Shown: piece by piece, positions 1 to 11,264 of the stretch | Numbering within the stretch: the first letter of the stretch is position 1 | Layout: the number at the start of each line of letters is the position of its first letter | The notes under the pieces: model-generated | What the model was told of the DNA's origin: nothing | Databases searched by the model: none | What the model saw: the letters and a program-made list of their open reading frames with translations, nothing else | Source: Thalassia testudinum | Taxonomy: Eukaryota > Streptophyta > Magnoliopsida > Alismatales > Hydrocharitaceae | NCBI GenBank assembly: GCA_037157565.1 | Contig: JAZHRO010000003.1 | Location: 38,019,001-38,083,000 of the forward strand | Direction of reading: 5' to 3' | DNA length: 64,000 nt | Made by a program: the position numbers and the translations under genes

Positions 1-54
1 TGGAGATTGGAGATGACTAGATTGGTCTAGGGCAACCTTTTGATGATGAATTGA

Positions 55-675
55 TTGATTCTCCCAAGATCCCCAAGCCAGGAAACGAAGAAAAATGTCT
101 CCTTGGATCATGAAATGATATATGATTTTGAGACATATATAAATGAGAATCATGGATTCTTTGATTCTATGGGTGAGGAATCTCTCAGTGAAGTCTCACT
201 TGACCTTAGGGAAAATGATTTTAGTGAAATAAACGGGATTAAGGAATATGATAAATCATTTAATAGCTCAACTATTGAAGATTCTGATTCGGTTTGGGTT
301 AACTTAGAGGATCTAAATCTTGATGATTCAATCAGTGACCCCATTGCTCATCTACACCCTAAAGAGCTGACTTCTGAGATCATTATGCCCAAGTCAATCT
401 TGATTCAGCCATTATTTCTGGGCTTGGGTAAATCGTATGGGGTGAATGATATGCTAGAGGCCTTAGAACTTGAGCTCTTGATGTTGGAGGATAGAATTAT
501 TGAAATGAAAATTTGCGAGGCTAAGTCTGAGGGAACATTGATTTTGGATCTAAGGGTACCTATTGACCTGAAGCCACCTACTTTCTACCAGGACCCTTAT
601 GCTATATTTCACGTGCAACCAAAGCTTGAAATAACTGATTATTTTTCTGAGCTGAATTTGAAGAGGACTTCTTAA
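55..675 (+). pseudogene. Family X open frame, C-terminal part (unknown function), frameshifted
   Basis: I do not recognise a known family. The 206-codon frame is acidic, rich in Glu, Asp, Ser and Leu, and closes with a conserved block around LDLRVPIDLKPPTFYQDP and KLEITDYFSEL. The same block ends the minus-strand frame of X2 (9731) and of X3 (36739), so it is a conserved family X product, sitting where pol would lie in an autonomous element. The frame opens at TTG with no Met, because it really continues upstream: relative to X2, two bases are missing near 113-115, and this joins two frames. An in-frame TAG at 18-20 is shared with X2 (10469-10471) but not with X3. No signal peptide or membrane segment is visible. 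Antisense frames here are shadows. Confidence 0.6.
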
Positions 676-1072
676 CCTATTAAACCATCTTTATCGTTGT
701 CCAACACTTTGGTCTTAGGTTGCACACCACAAAACTGCTGTCCCGGCCTCGCAAGCTTAACAACCTTTGGTTTCAGGTGATTTTCATCCAGAACCTGAGA
801 ACCACTCGACCATGGGGCATGGGTCTGCACTATAATCTAGTCCACATTTGTGGACATCTTCTGTTGGCAGGTCTGAGAATCAATATTTTTATTTTGATTC
901 TGACCCACATTTGTGAATTCTCAATTTCTTCCTTGTATGTATTTTATGCCTAGCTGAAGCCATTAAATTTAACAAGTGTTTATATTTCACATTCTCTGTG
1001 GAGCTGACCGGATTCCTCACGATGTTCAGGTGACATTCTATTTACTCAAACTTTTTCATGTCTTTGTTTTTA

Positions 1073-1110
1073 CAATGAGGACATTGCATCATTTAGGCAT
1101 GGGGGGGTGG
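1073..1110 (+). other. Distal hairpin-polypurine module of X1
   Basis: CAATG (1073-1077), loop AGGA, CATTG (1082-1086) form a perfect 5-bp hairpin. The run GGCATGGGGGGGTGG follows at 1096-1110. It lies about 1.26 kb upstream of the LTR, so it is not the LTR-adjacent PPT. The same module is at 9362-9399 in X2, 36370-36408 in X3 and 40677-40712 in N. Its function is not known to me; a second plus-strand priming site is one possibility. Confidence 0.55.
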
Positions 1111-1520
1111 ATAATCAATTCCTGAGATCATTTTGTTAACTTCGTAGAATTTCTTTTAGTTTCTTATGGAAAAATAAAAGTTAAAAAATATAAAAAAAAT
1201 GAATTAGGAGAAGAGAACTTAGGCATTTGGAAGTCATTAACTTTTGGAAATGATAAGATCAGACTTTGACACTTAGACTCTTCAGGTCTTTTGGCTTAAT
1301 TAGGCTGGGTGTCCACTCGAATGTGGACTTAGTCTCGAGTCCTCGCCAATTCAAATTTATTTTAATTTGGCTAATAAATTGGGATGATAAGTATGCAACT
1401 TATCAACTCGCCATCTAATTTGAGGGGATTTTAAGTCTAAGTATCTACACACTTCTTTTGCACTGACTCACTTTTCAGCAGTTTCTTTGAAAATTTGGTA
1501 GCTAATAAACTATCTAGGGT

Positions 1521-1816
1521 GGTATGACTGGAAAGTTGCTGCTGGTAACAACTCATCGGCCAGTTGTCCAGAGCCCAGCCACAAGACCATTTTCATCGTA
1601 CTACATTTAGGTAAATCTTAGATCACGGAAGCCACCTACTTAAAAAAAAAAGAAAAAAGAAAGAAAAAGAAAAAGAAAAATAAAGAAAAAAATAGAAAAA
1701 GGAGAAAATAAAAAAGAAAAACAAATAAAACCACACTTCACCGCACGAGTATGGCTGGAAAGTTATCATGGGTAACAACCTATTGGCCAGTTGTACAAAG
1801 CCCAACTCACAAAAAT
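1521..1816 (+). repeat. Pair of ~70-bp direct repeats flanking an A/G-only tract
   Basis: Copy 1 (1521-1590) and copy 2 (1747-1816) share the pattern TATGxCTGGAAAGTT..GGTAACAAC..GGCCAGTTGT..AGCCCA. Between them, 1642-1728 is almost pure A/G. The same arrangement occurs inverted in X2 (8680-8955) and X3 (35670-35960), so it is an ancestral part of the element and not a local duplication. Confidence 0.65.
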
Positions 1817-2333
1817 GCACAATAATTCCCAGAACAATTAGGGAAGAAGCAGGGAAGTAAAATAAGCTGGGGAGATATACACTGGGTTCGCCTTTGTGTT
1901 GACCCCATAAATAAAAGTAGGGAGAAAGCTACTAATAAAAAAGATAAACCTTTAGGCGAGGTCACCTAGGGTCGTAGAAAGCCAATGTCTGTTTCAATGG
2001 TCACCTAGTGAGTCTTTCACTATTTTCACAAGATGCTTAGCAATTACAGTCCTTTTCGAGTCTTGGGCGAGTCGGATAGCCGTAAAAGGTTATCCCGGAA
2101 CTCTCAAACTCCAAAAGTACAAAAAAAATAGAAATGAAGAAAAATAAAAAAAAATGTATCTTCCCCTTTTCAAATAAGGTGAGGACTTAGGCGGACTGCA
2201 TTCTGGCAGACACATGGCTACTATTTAGTTTTCGTTGTCTAGGACCTTAGTTGAAATTTTCTATCGTTAATAAACGACTTAGGCCTAAGTGATCTAATTC
2301 TGATTCTGCTTTTATACATAGCATGTAGTTTAA

Positions 2334-2370
2334 TTTTACTAGGGACTACAAAAAGATAGGCATGAGGGTA
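2334..2370 (+). other. Pre-PPT hairpin and polypurine tract of X1
   Basis: The decayed hairpin (around CTAGGGACTA, 2338-2347) is followed by the PPT AGGCATGAGGGTA, which ends exactly where the LTR starts (TGATGT at 2371). This is the plus-strand priming site. The hairpin is intact in N (39633-39653) and P (18109-18130). Confidence 0.7.
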
Positions 2371-3940
2371 TGATGTAAACACAAATATTTGGGTTAAAAT
2401 GCCTATTCATGCATGTTCCTAGGCTTTGATTTGCATTTCATGTAATAAATATTGCTTAGCATGCATCATTCTGCATTTAGAGTAATTGTATATAATTTAG
2501 GTTAATTTCATCCTTTTTGTGGTTAGGAGAGAAAGATATTTATTTCGAAGCCTCAGATTGACAATCCAACCATATGGATATGATCAAGACGACAATTGGA
2601 GTCCAACGCCTCCAAAATCGCCTCGATCGGAGTCCCATCGCACCATATGCAGCCCGAAGAAGATCAACGGCAAATGGAATAGGTGACATAATTCGAAGCT
2701 TCAAATGACAAATTCGACCATGCGAATGGATTCGACTCGACAATCGGAGCCCAATGGTGTAAAAATTGACTCAATCCGACCTTTGTAGCAGCCCCTACAA
2801 TGAAAAGAAGATGGATGACCTAGATTGTGCTACGTGGAGCAACCCAAGCCGCCCATGCAAACGCATGCACCACCGCACGTGAAGAGCAGCACGAGTGCAT
2901 GCACACGCATGGAGGCATGCATGTGCACAGCGTAGCACCAATGTGTGAGCATGCACGCGTGTGATAAAGAGAGCGCACAAAGCAGCACCAGCGTAGCATG
3001 CACAGCAGGTGGATCTTCAGCGACAACCTGGCAGACATTTAGTGTTGCTTACAGCCATCGCTAATATTTCATGGGCGTAAGGCCAGCTACGTGTGCCAGT
3101 GGGCATGAGTTGCCTACAGCGGCACTTCTAGCGATGGCCTGGAGATCGCTAATGTTCCCATACCTATTTTAGCCTCTTCTCCTCCAGCATAAAAGGACCT
3201 ACACCCCCTTCCTTCCAAGCCATCTCTACCTACTCTAGTCCCACCTACTCTCAAGCTCTAGTAAGCCTACCAACACTTTGTTAGAGCTTGTTGCTCTCAA
3301 GCTCCCAAGGTTCCTATTATTGTAGAAGACTCTGCCCCACCAAATGCTCCTCTAACTTCCCATCCCCATTCATTGGTCACCTTTGAGCCATCCTTCCACC
3401 TCCATTCAGGTAGCAAGTCATCTCTACCTTCTAACCTCCATTCCAGAGTTGCACTGAAGCTTTCCTCTACCCGACATCCTCCCACTTCTCACTTCCGTCG
3501 ACCTGCCTCCCAACTCCTTCATCCAAGCTTCCGCCAAGTGCTGTCGTCTCACCGAACAATCGCTTCGGGAGATTTCTTCTCACCTCCCTCTCTTTTTATG
3601 TTTCTATATTATTGTAATTGACATTCATACAATATCTCAGACCCAATTCTATCTCTCTTGTGATTGATTGTCATTTTCATGCAATATATCAGATCCAATT
3701 CTATCTCTCTTGTGATTGATTATCATTTTATTTCAAAAAAAAAAAATAACAAAACCCTAAAACACTAAGAAAGAAACAAATCGAAGTGCAATTTTCATAC
3801 AAAGTAAACGTCGCCTCCCTATGTTTGACCCAGGACTCCCTTGGAGTTTCAGTATAAATTTTATTTCATCATGAGTTTTGCAACTTCGACGACGGGTTAC
3901 TTGTAACCCCAATTTCAAACACGCGAAACCCGTGCAATCA
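2371..3940 (+). repeat. 3' LTR of X1 (1570 bp)
   Basis: The LTR runs from TGATGTAAACAC to GCAATCA. A TATA-like box (CATAAAAGG, about 3188-3196) precedes a pyrimidine-rich start region. An A-rich tract is at 3736-3780, and the shared U5 box (GCCTCCCT..TTTGACCC.GGACTC) is at 3813-3838, followed by a TATAAATTTTAT stretch. The LTRs of X2 and X3 are the same sequence in reverse. Short proline/serine-type frames inside it are not genes. Confidence 0.85.
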
Positions 3941-4157
3941 AGCTCCAACTGAAGGCTATCAAGAAATGACTGAGTGTCATTAGGTTTCCCATGGATTTCC
4001 TCCTTAGCATTCAAATCAGAGTTGGGAGGGTATGGTTGAGGATGTTTATTAGAGTCCGTACGGGGTTTAGGTTCTTGGTTGGTTCCTCTATTCTATCATT
4101 TTTAGGGTCCAATTCCTCAAGAGGCACCATTTTCTATTTAGTCGTACTTCAGAATAA

Positions 4158-4688
4158 TTAAGGATCTAAGTCCTCCTCCCAGTCAGATTCTTCATCAGGG
4201 GTCCAAACTAGGGTTTGATCATTCTTGATTTGCCTGGGTTTACGATCATTATTTGATTTACATTTTTCGAAAATCCCTTCGAATCCATAGGTCAAGTAGG
4301 AGATATCCTTGAATTCAGATGACCTATCATGGTTAGGGTCCTGGGAAGGGTAGGGGTCTTGGTGTTCTCCTAGAGTGTAGGTCCTATCAGATTGACTAGT
4401 GGGTGAGTGGGACCGAAAAGAGGAGTCATCATAAGGAGAATCAAGATAAGTATTCCCAAGGTTTGGATTGTAACCCTGGGTGGTTGGGTTGGATGTATCC
4501 TAATACAAAGTTGTTGCGGGTTGAGTAAAATTGGGATAAAAGGGGTCTTCTAGATACTTAGGTCCTGGATTATATCCCCAACTAGGCGACTGGTTGTCCC
4601 AAGTAAACTGTGGATACAATCTACTTGGGTTAGAATACAAATCATGTTGGGGATAGTTTGGGAAGGATGGATAAGCATTAAAATCCAT
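4158..4688 (-). pseudogene. D open-frame remnant, Tyr/Pro/Asp-rich, resembling the family X N-terminal part
   Basis: 177 codons are in one frame with one internal TAG (4500-4502). The product is rich in Tyr, Pro, Asn and Asp (for example PSFPNYPQHDLYSNPS) and turns acidic at the C end. Its composition and place match the first part of the family X frame in X2 (near 11043-11264) and X3 (near 51000-51330), so I infer a shared origin, perhaps from the linker half of a gag. No zinc knuckle or catalytic motif is visible. The downstream sequence (to 3941) has several stops. Confidence 0.45.
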
Positions 4689-6209
4689 GGATGGATTAGG
4701 GAAGAATAGACAAGAGAGTTATGTGTGCATAATCAAGCAAGCAAAACAAAGCCCTATAGTGTACACCTGGGTGATTTATGCCTCAGAAGTAGATTCTGAC
4801 CACTCAGTGAATTCGGTGTTGTCCTTACTCCCAATGATGGTAGTGTTGGGAAGGCGAAGTAGGGAGAGCATATGCCGAAGGTCGCTAATTATGCCAAACC
4901 CCAGTTTGCTTTAGCCGTTTAACATTCGGGCCTCCCAACTCAACACCTTTTTGAGCAAGCAGACGTCACTAATTCACTATGCATTTAGGAAAATACCCTG
5001 AAATGAACTCAATGATTGCTAGGGCCAACGTTTACTTAATTTTTAGGGCTAGGTTAGTGCTTGCTCTAAAGGATTAAGTGAAGAGCATTAAAAAAAAAAT
5101 TCCAATTGAATTGTGTGCACAATTGGGTGCAATGACCCAATGCCAAAACAAGTGTTCCTTAACAAGAAAGATTAAGATGTGTGATTTTTAAAATTTGAAT
5201 CTTGCTTTAATGGATTTTAAAATTTCACTATGCATTTAAACAAGGCAAAAATGTATAGTCACATGATTGGTGAAGATTGATTTTCTTTAAGACCTTTTGT
5301 GTGACTATAAAGTTAAAAACTCCTTAATGTGGAATATCCTAGGGTGTGCAACTTCTACTCAATGAATCTTTTTTTTATGATTATGTCAAGAAGAGTTCAA
5401 TCAAAACAAGCAATGAACCTCTCCTTACTGAAATCGAATGAGATTTTCAACAAAAGTAATTTCATTATTTTTTTAGGATAATAGACTACTGAAATTTATG
5501 CTTTTTCAAGAGGGGTTCAATCTATCCAAAACTTCTAGATCAGTGCACAAGTTTAATATTTTGATCAGAACATGCACTAATCAATTTCAAAGACAAAAAT
5601 AGTCTTCAGATGAAGTGTATTGAATTTCAAGAGCTTTCAAGAAATATAAATCTTTCACAAATCCAAGCTACATAGAGTTCGCAGCAGCAAGAACCTACAG
5701 ATCTATAGAACTCAGGACAACCTTGCTCACTTCCAGTAATGAACTTCTCACGGCCAAACCACAAAGACTTTGTCTACGAAATTTTAGGTGGAGTTTTACT
5801 ACTGGAGAGAGCACCTCTAAAATTTTTTCCAAAATTTTTAGAGGTGTTAAGGGTCCTTTAATCGTGTCCTCAACCTGAATCCAAAAAATAATTTTGCAGA
5901 GTTAATGGGTTGAAGACTTAATGGTGAGGTTTTCTTCAACAAACAAAAGAGAGGTTTTCTTTTATAGCACCACCATTTTTTTTAGTCCCAAGATGACGAG
6001 TTACCTTTAGATCTTGGGAAGGAAAGATCGAACCTTCGGATTAACGGTGACTCTCTTCTTCCGCTTCCCTCAACCCAACCTGATTCATTCTCATCTCGTT
6101 ACCCCTGCACGCATTTCTTGCAACCACTAAAAGAGAGAGAAGAGCAAGTTAGGTAGCATGAATACAATTAATTTCTAAGAAATGAAAGCGAATAAAAGAT
6201 TTTTTGCCT
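4689..6209 (-). other. D 5' leader, non-coding
   Basis: No gene is supported. At about 5010-5072 it carries the roughly 75-nt leader block shared with X2, X3, N and H (GGCCAAC..TTTACTTAATTTT..GGCT..). Otherwise it is AT-rich decayed sequence. Confidence 0.5.
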
Positions 6210-6226
6210 CCCTAGCTACTGTGCCA
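6210..6226 (-). other. Primer-binding site of D, decayed tRNA-Asp type
   Basis: On the + strand the 17 bases CCCTAGCTACTGTGCCA match the tRNA-Asp 3' end (CCCCGGCAACGGCGCCA) at 12 of 17 positions. The LTR begins 6 bases further on (TGACCA, 6232). Confidence 0.6.
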
Positions 6227-6231
6227 AAAAC

Positions 6232-6659
6232 TGACCATCGGAAAATGTCGTGTTTGTGTAAATCGCTTGTTGTAGCATGTTCTATGATGTCAATTTTAAA
6301 TAAAAGTTATCGGGTATGAGTCCGAGTGTCGAACACAAGGAGGCAAGAATCCAAATCATTTACTCACTTCAATGTCACAAAAATATGTCAATTTGTTCAC
6401 TTGCAAAATGAATAAAGAAAGAGAGAGAGATAGGGAGAGAGAGAGTGAGAAAGAGAGAGACAGAAAGAGAGAGGGGGAGATAGGGTTAGAGAATCACAAC
6501 AACTCGATGCAAAGGCAAGATGTCAAAAACATATTCAATTGATTATCAAATTTCATGTTCAACCAAATATAGATGAATGCTTGGATATAAGGAATAGCTA
6601 CAACTATTAAAGAATTAAAACTAAATGTAAGGTAGTGGATAACATTGAGACAGCCATGG
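6232..6659 (-). repeat. 5' LTR of D, U5-side part
   Basis: The LTR begins TGACCATCGG next to the PBS. It contains the U5 box at 6318-6345 and a purine-rich GA microsatellite at 6418-6480. It is broken at 6659 by X2 and continues at 13906. Confidence 0.7.
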
Positions 6660-8118
6660 AGATTACAGATGTTTCGTGAGTTTGAAATCAGTTTACGAGT
6701 AACCCATCATTGTAGTTGCAAAACGCGTGGTCAAATAAAATTTATACTAAAACTCAAAAGTGAGTCCCGAGTCAAACATGGGGAGGCGAATGCTTGGTTT
6801 TATGAAATCCTCACTTCACTTTTATTTGTTTATTTCATTTTTGTCTTTTCTAATTTTTTGGTATTTTTAACAAGAAAGAGATTAGTTTGATGAAAACTTT
6901 ATCTACATGCAAAAATATAAGAGTGAGAGAGAGAAACAATCATCTATTTATCAAGAATTGTTTGTTACAACTATGAAAGCAGAAAAACTACACTAAGAAA
7001 GTGTAAAAAGATAGAAAGAGGTGAGAGAAATTCCCCTCAACAATTGCTCGGAGGATGACTCACTCTAACATCGCCTGGAGGAAGGTGGTGAGGAGTAGGA
7101 CGAAGGAGGATGAAGCCGGAGGTCGGAGAATGGGGCAGGATGGCTTCGCCGTGAGGATCTTCTTCCCGAAGGGCAGTGAGAGGATGACCACGGGATGCTC
7201 CATGAATGGCGATGAGGGGAGGTAAAACTATTTGATATTCTACTCTAGAGGTGCATCCAGGCTTGGGACAAGCTCTCTCTAGATCCTTGGAGGTGGTTAG
7301 AGGAAGAAAGGAAGAGATGAAGAAAAATGAGACGGGTAGGGGTCCTTTTATAGTGGAGGAAAGAATAAAATTCTTATACAGGACATTTAGTGATGGTCAT
7401 AAACATCGCTAGAGATCCACCACAAATGTCGTTGAAGATAGCCCATGCGCCCACTCGCCGCTGCGCTGGCATGCGCTCAGCGTGCTCGTGTTGTGCGCGC
7501 ACGCGCGATACATGCCACTGCCTCTACACGTGTGCTGCGCTGCTGAGTGCTCTGCTACACTTGTGCATGCGTGCTTCTATGCAAGCATGCACACCTACGT
7601 AGCTATGCATGTGCGGTGGAGCGTACGTGCACATGGGCGGCTGAGGTTGCACCACGTGGCGCAATATGGGCCATCCATGTTCTTTCCTTTATAAAGGATG
7701 CTACAAAGGTTGGATTGAGTTGATTTTCACGTCGTTGGGCTGCGATCGTCGATTCGAATCCATCCGTGCAGTCAGATTTGTCATTTTATGCTCTAGACTA
7801 TGTCACCTAGTCCCTCAGCCGTTAATCTCCCTTGGATTGCATATGGTGCTACGGGACTCCAATCAAGGTGATTTCGGAGGCGTTGGACTCCAATCATCGT
7901 CTTGATCAGATTCGTATGGTCGGATCGTCAATTCGAGGCTCCAAAATAAATATGCTTCTCTCCTGACCACATTAAGGATGCAATTAACCTATATTATATA
8001 CAACTACTCGAAATGCAGAATGATGAATGCTATGCAATATTTATAACATGATATGCAAATCTAAGCCTAATAACATACATGAATAGGCATTTTAACCTAA
8101 ATAAATGTGTCTACATCA
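6660..8118 (-). repeat. 3' LTR of X2 (1459 bp)
   Basis: This is the left copy; in element sense it starts TGATGTAGAC at 8118. The minus-strand TATA box CTATAAAAGG is at 7344-7353, and the U5 box is near 6757-6785. The GC-rich part near 7440-7660 is U3, not a gene. Confidence 0.85.
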
Positions 8119-8155
8119 TACCCCCATGCCTATCTTTTCCTAGTCCCTAGCAAAA
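8119..8155 (-). other. PPT and pre-PPT hairpin of X2
   Basis: GGCATGGGGGTA (minus sense, 8119-8130) abuts the LTR. The hairpin arms TTTTCCTAG and CTAGCAAAA (8135-8155) carry a single C-C mismatch compared with N. Confidence 0.75.
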
Positions 8156-8679
8156 TTAAGCTACATGCAAAGTATAAAATCAAAATTAGGATTTGATCGC
8201 TTAGGCCTAAGTCATTTATTAATAATAGAAAATTTCAACTAAGGTCGTAAATAATGAAAACTTCACAATACCCTGGTGCCTGCCAGAATGCAGACTGTCG
8301 AAGTTCTCGCCTTATTTGAAAAGGGAAGGTACATTTTTTTATTTTTCTTCTTTTCTAATTTTTTTGTACTTTTTGAGTTTGAGAGTTTCGAGATAACCTT
8401 TTATGACTACCCGACCTATCCAAGACTCGAAAATGACTCAAAGTGCTAAGCATCTTGTGAAAATAGTGAAAGACTCACTAGGCGATCGTTAAAACAGACT
8501 TCAAGTTTCTATGACCCTAGGTGACCTTGACTAAAGGTTTATCTTTTCGACTGGTAGCTTTCTCCCTACTTCTTTTATTTATAGGGTCAACACAAGGGTG
8601 AACCTAGTGTATATCTCCCCAGTTTATTTTACTTCATCGCTTATTCCCTAAGTGTTTTGGGAATTATGCATTTTTTTAT

Positions 8680-8955
8680 GAGCTGGGTTATGGACAACTG
8701 GCCAATAGGCTGTTACCCACGGCAACTTGCCAGCCAAACTCATGCGATGAAGTGTGGTTTTATTTATTTTTTATTTTTTCTCATTTTTCTATTTTTTTCT
8801 TTTTCTTTTTATTTGTTTTTTTTTCTTAAAGTAGGTGGCTTCCCTATTCTAAGATTTACCTAATGGCAGTATAATGAAAATGGTCTTGTGACTAGGCTTT
8901 GGACAATCGGTTGATGAGCTGTTACTAGTGACAACTTGCCTACCATACCACCCTA
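8680..8955 (-). repeat. Direct-repeat pair around an A/G tract in X2
   Basis: Repeat units are at about 8680-8750 and 8884-8955, with a T/C run (A/G in element sense) near 8760-8826 between them. It is the counterpart of 1521-1816 in X1. The rest of 8156-9361 is non-coding. Confidence 0.6.
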
Positions 8956-9361
8956 GATAGTTCATTAGCTACCCAATTTTTTTTGAAATTGCCGAAAAGT
9001 GACTCTGTGCAAAAAATGTGTGTAGATGCTTAGGCTTAAAGTCCCCCCAATTAGAGGGTGGGTTGATAAGTTCATACTTATCATCCCAATTTATTAGCCA
9101 AATTAAAAATGAATTTGAATTGGCGAGGACTCAAGACTAAGTCTACATTCGAGTCGACACCTGGGCTAATTAAGTTGAAAGACCTGAAGAGTCTAAGTGT
9201 TTAGGTTCTCTCATATCATTTCCTAAAGTTAATTACTTCTAAATGCCTAAGTTCTCTTTTCCTAATTCTTCTTTTTTTTATCCTTTTGAATTTTTGATTT
9301 TTTTTAAAAGAAACTAAAAGAAATTCTACAAAGTTAACAAAATGATTTCAAGATTATGCAT

Positions 9362-9399
9362 CCACCCCCCCATGCCTAAATGGTGCATTGTCCTCATTG
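9362..9399 (-). other. Distal hairpin-PPT module of X2
   Basis: CCACCCCCCCATGCC (9362-9376) is the polypurine run in minus sense. The hairpin CATTG/CATTG with loop TCCT at 9386-9399 is imperfect here, because one arm carries a substitution. Confidence 0.55.
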
Positions 9400-9730
9400 T
9401 AAAAATAAAGACATGAAAATGGCGAAGTAAACAGAATATCTCCTGAGTGTCGTGAAAATCCGGTTAGCTCCACTGAGAGAAGAGTGTATATACACATGCT
9501 AAGTTTAATGCCTTTAGCTAATCAAAACATACATACAAAGAAGAAATTGAGAATTCACAAGTGTGGGTCAGAATCAAAATAAAAATATTGATCCTAAAAC
9601 CTGCTAGCAGAAGATGTCCACAGACGTGGACCAGATTATGGTGCAAACCCATGCTCTAGGGTCGAGTGGTTCTAAGGTTCTAGATGAAAATCACCTAGAA
9701 TTGAAGGTTGTTAAGCTTACGGGCTCAGGC

Positions 9731-11264
9731 CTACGATTTTGTGGTGTGCAATCTAAGAACAAAATGTCGGACAACAGGTAAAGATAGTTCAATAGGTGCA
9801 GTTGTCCACTTAACGTCTAGCTCAGAAAAATAATCGGTTATTTCGAGCTTGGGTTGCATGTGAAAGATATCATAAGGGTCCTGGTAAAAAGTTGGTGGTT
9901 TTAGGTCAATAGGAACCCTTAGATCCAAACTTGTTTTTCCCTCAAAATTAACCTCCCAAACTTTTATTTCAACATTCTTATCCTCCAACATCAAGTGCTC
10001 AAGTTCCGGGACCTCTAGCATACCATTCACCCCATAAGATTTACCCAAGTCCCAAAATCATGGTTGACTCAGAATTGACTTGGGTACAATGATTTCCAAA
10101 TAAAAATCAATCCCTTTGGGGTGTGGTTGAGGAATGGGGCTATTGATTGAATCTTCTAGTAAATGAGGATTCGAATCCTCGAAGTTAACCCTAGTCGAAT
10201 CCAAATCTTCAATAATTGGGCTATCAAATGGTTCATCAGATTCCTCAAGCCTGTTTGTCTCACTAAAATCATCTTCCTTACACTCAAGTGAGACTTCACT
10301 AAGAGATTCTTCACCCTCAGAATCAAAGAATCAATGATCCTCACTTATATATGTCTCAAAATCGATTGTCATTTCCTGGTTCAAAGAGACATATTTTTCC
10401 TCGCTCCCTGGCTTGGGGATCTCGGGTGAATCAATCAGTTCATCCTCAATGGATTGCTCTAGCCCAACCTAGTCATCCCTGGTCTCAGAAAATGTATCCC
10501 CCCTGATAGGTGCCTGAGTGGGAGACATTGGCTCTCCTGAAGGGGTTTCATCTTGAGAATCATCCCAAGATTTAACTAGGGCAACCATAAATTTCATCCT
10601 CATCCTCGATAATTTCCCAAGAAGAAACTCACCCAGGTCCCTATCCTTAACATTTTGGAGAAAATCCAATAGAGAACTGTTATGTTCATCAATTATTTTG
10701 ATCATAGGCTCCAATGCTTCAGTGCATGGTGTTGGCTGAGCTTCTATAGATTGTATAGTGTTCCTCAAATTAACCAACACCCTATCCTAGATCTGGTTCA
10801 CCTGAGCCGACTGGTTCGATTCAAGGTTGGGTGGGTTCGGGTTAAATCTAGGGGAGTTAAGATATCGAGGTTCTTGAGTACCTCCCAGATAGTAGGTCAT
10901 TTATAGGTTGTTTAAAGGATGGTGGTGACCTATATTCAGTGGAATACTGGGGACGGTAGGTGTTATAACCATTATATCCTTCCTAATTGTAGATCGGGTT
11001 GGTTTGGTGATCAAAGGATGAAGATCTATAATCATTGTAGCACTAGGAAGGATAATAATCATAGTCTTGTTGTCCAGAGTTAGGCCCTGGACACTGAGGT
11101 CTAGATTCGTATCCCCAATCAAAGTTATCCCGACTAGTGGATGGGTAATCATAAGTTGAGTTGGGATAGTAATCATCTTGAGGATACGTGTTGGTAGGAG
11201 GGTAGGATTGGAAATGTGTGAAAGATGTGGAAGGATACATTGTGTAGTAGGAGGGAAAATACAA
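9731..11264 (-). pseudogene. Family X open frame of X2 (unknown function), with stops and a frameshift
   Basis: In minus sense the product starts Tyr/Pro/Asp-rich (11264 down to 11043, e.g. YPSYYTMYPS-like blocks). It then has a Leu/Gln-rich stretch (LVNLRNTIQSIEAQPTP) near 10780, and ends as the acidic C-terminal part also seen in X1, finishing at 9731. From 10780 to 9731 one frame is kept but is broken by TAG at 10469-10471 and other stops; one frameshift separates it from the N-terminal part. A TAG at 10787-10789 is shared exactly with X3 (50866-50868). No protein family is recognised. A remnant gag-like or accessory protein is the likeliest identity. Confidence 0.55.

Larger units (their letters stand above)
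676..2333 (+). other. X1 non-coding 3' interior
   Basis: No credible gene lies between the family X frame and the PPT. The stretch holds the distal hairpin-PPT module (1073-1110), a pair of 70-bp direct repeats around an A/G tract (1521-1816), and a second A/G-rich run near 2118-2160. The order is the same in X2 and X3. A diverged version is visible in P (17101-18147), and the PPT-proximal half is seen in K (53951-54641). Confidence 0.7.
1..3940 (+). mobile_element. X1: 3' part of a non-autonomous LTR retrotransposon (family X), cut by the window edge
   Basis: This stretch is the same element type as X2 (6660-13900) and X3 (33694-53945), but on the + strand. In order it has a broken family X open frame (to 675), a long non-coding 3' interior, a PPT and a 3' LTR ending ...GCAATCA at 3940. 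The 5' half lies off the left edge. No reverse transcriptase, integrase or protease is visible. The base after the LTR starts the interior of element D, so X1 is inserted in D. A TSD cannot be tested because the other end is missing; the right-flank candidate is agctc. The family assignment rests on collinear similarity seen by eye to both full copies. Confidence 0.85.
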
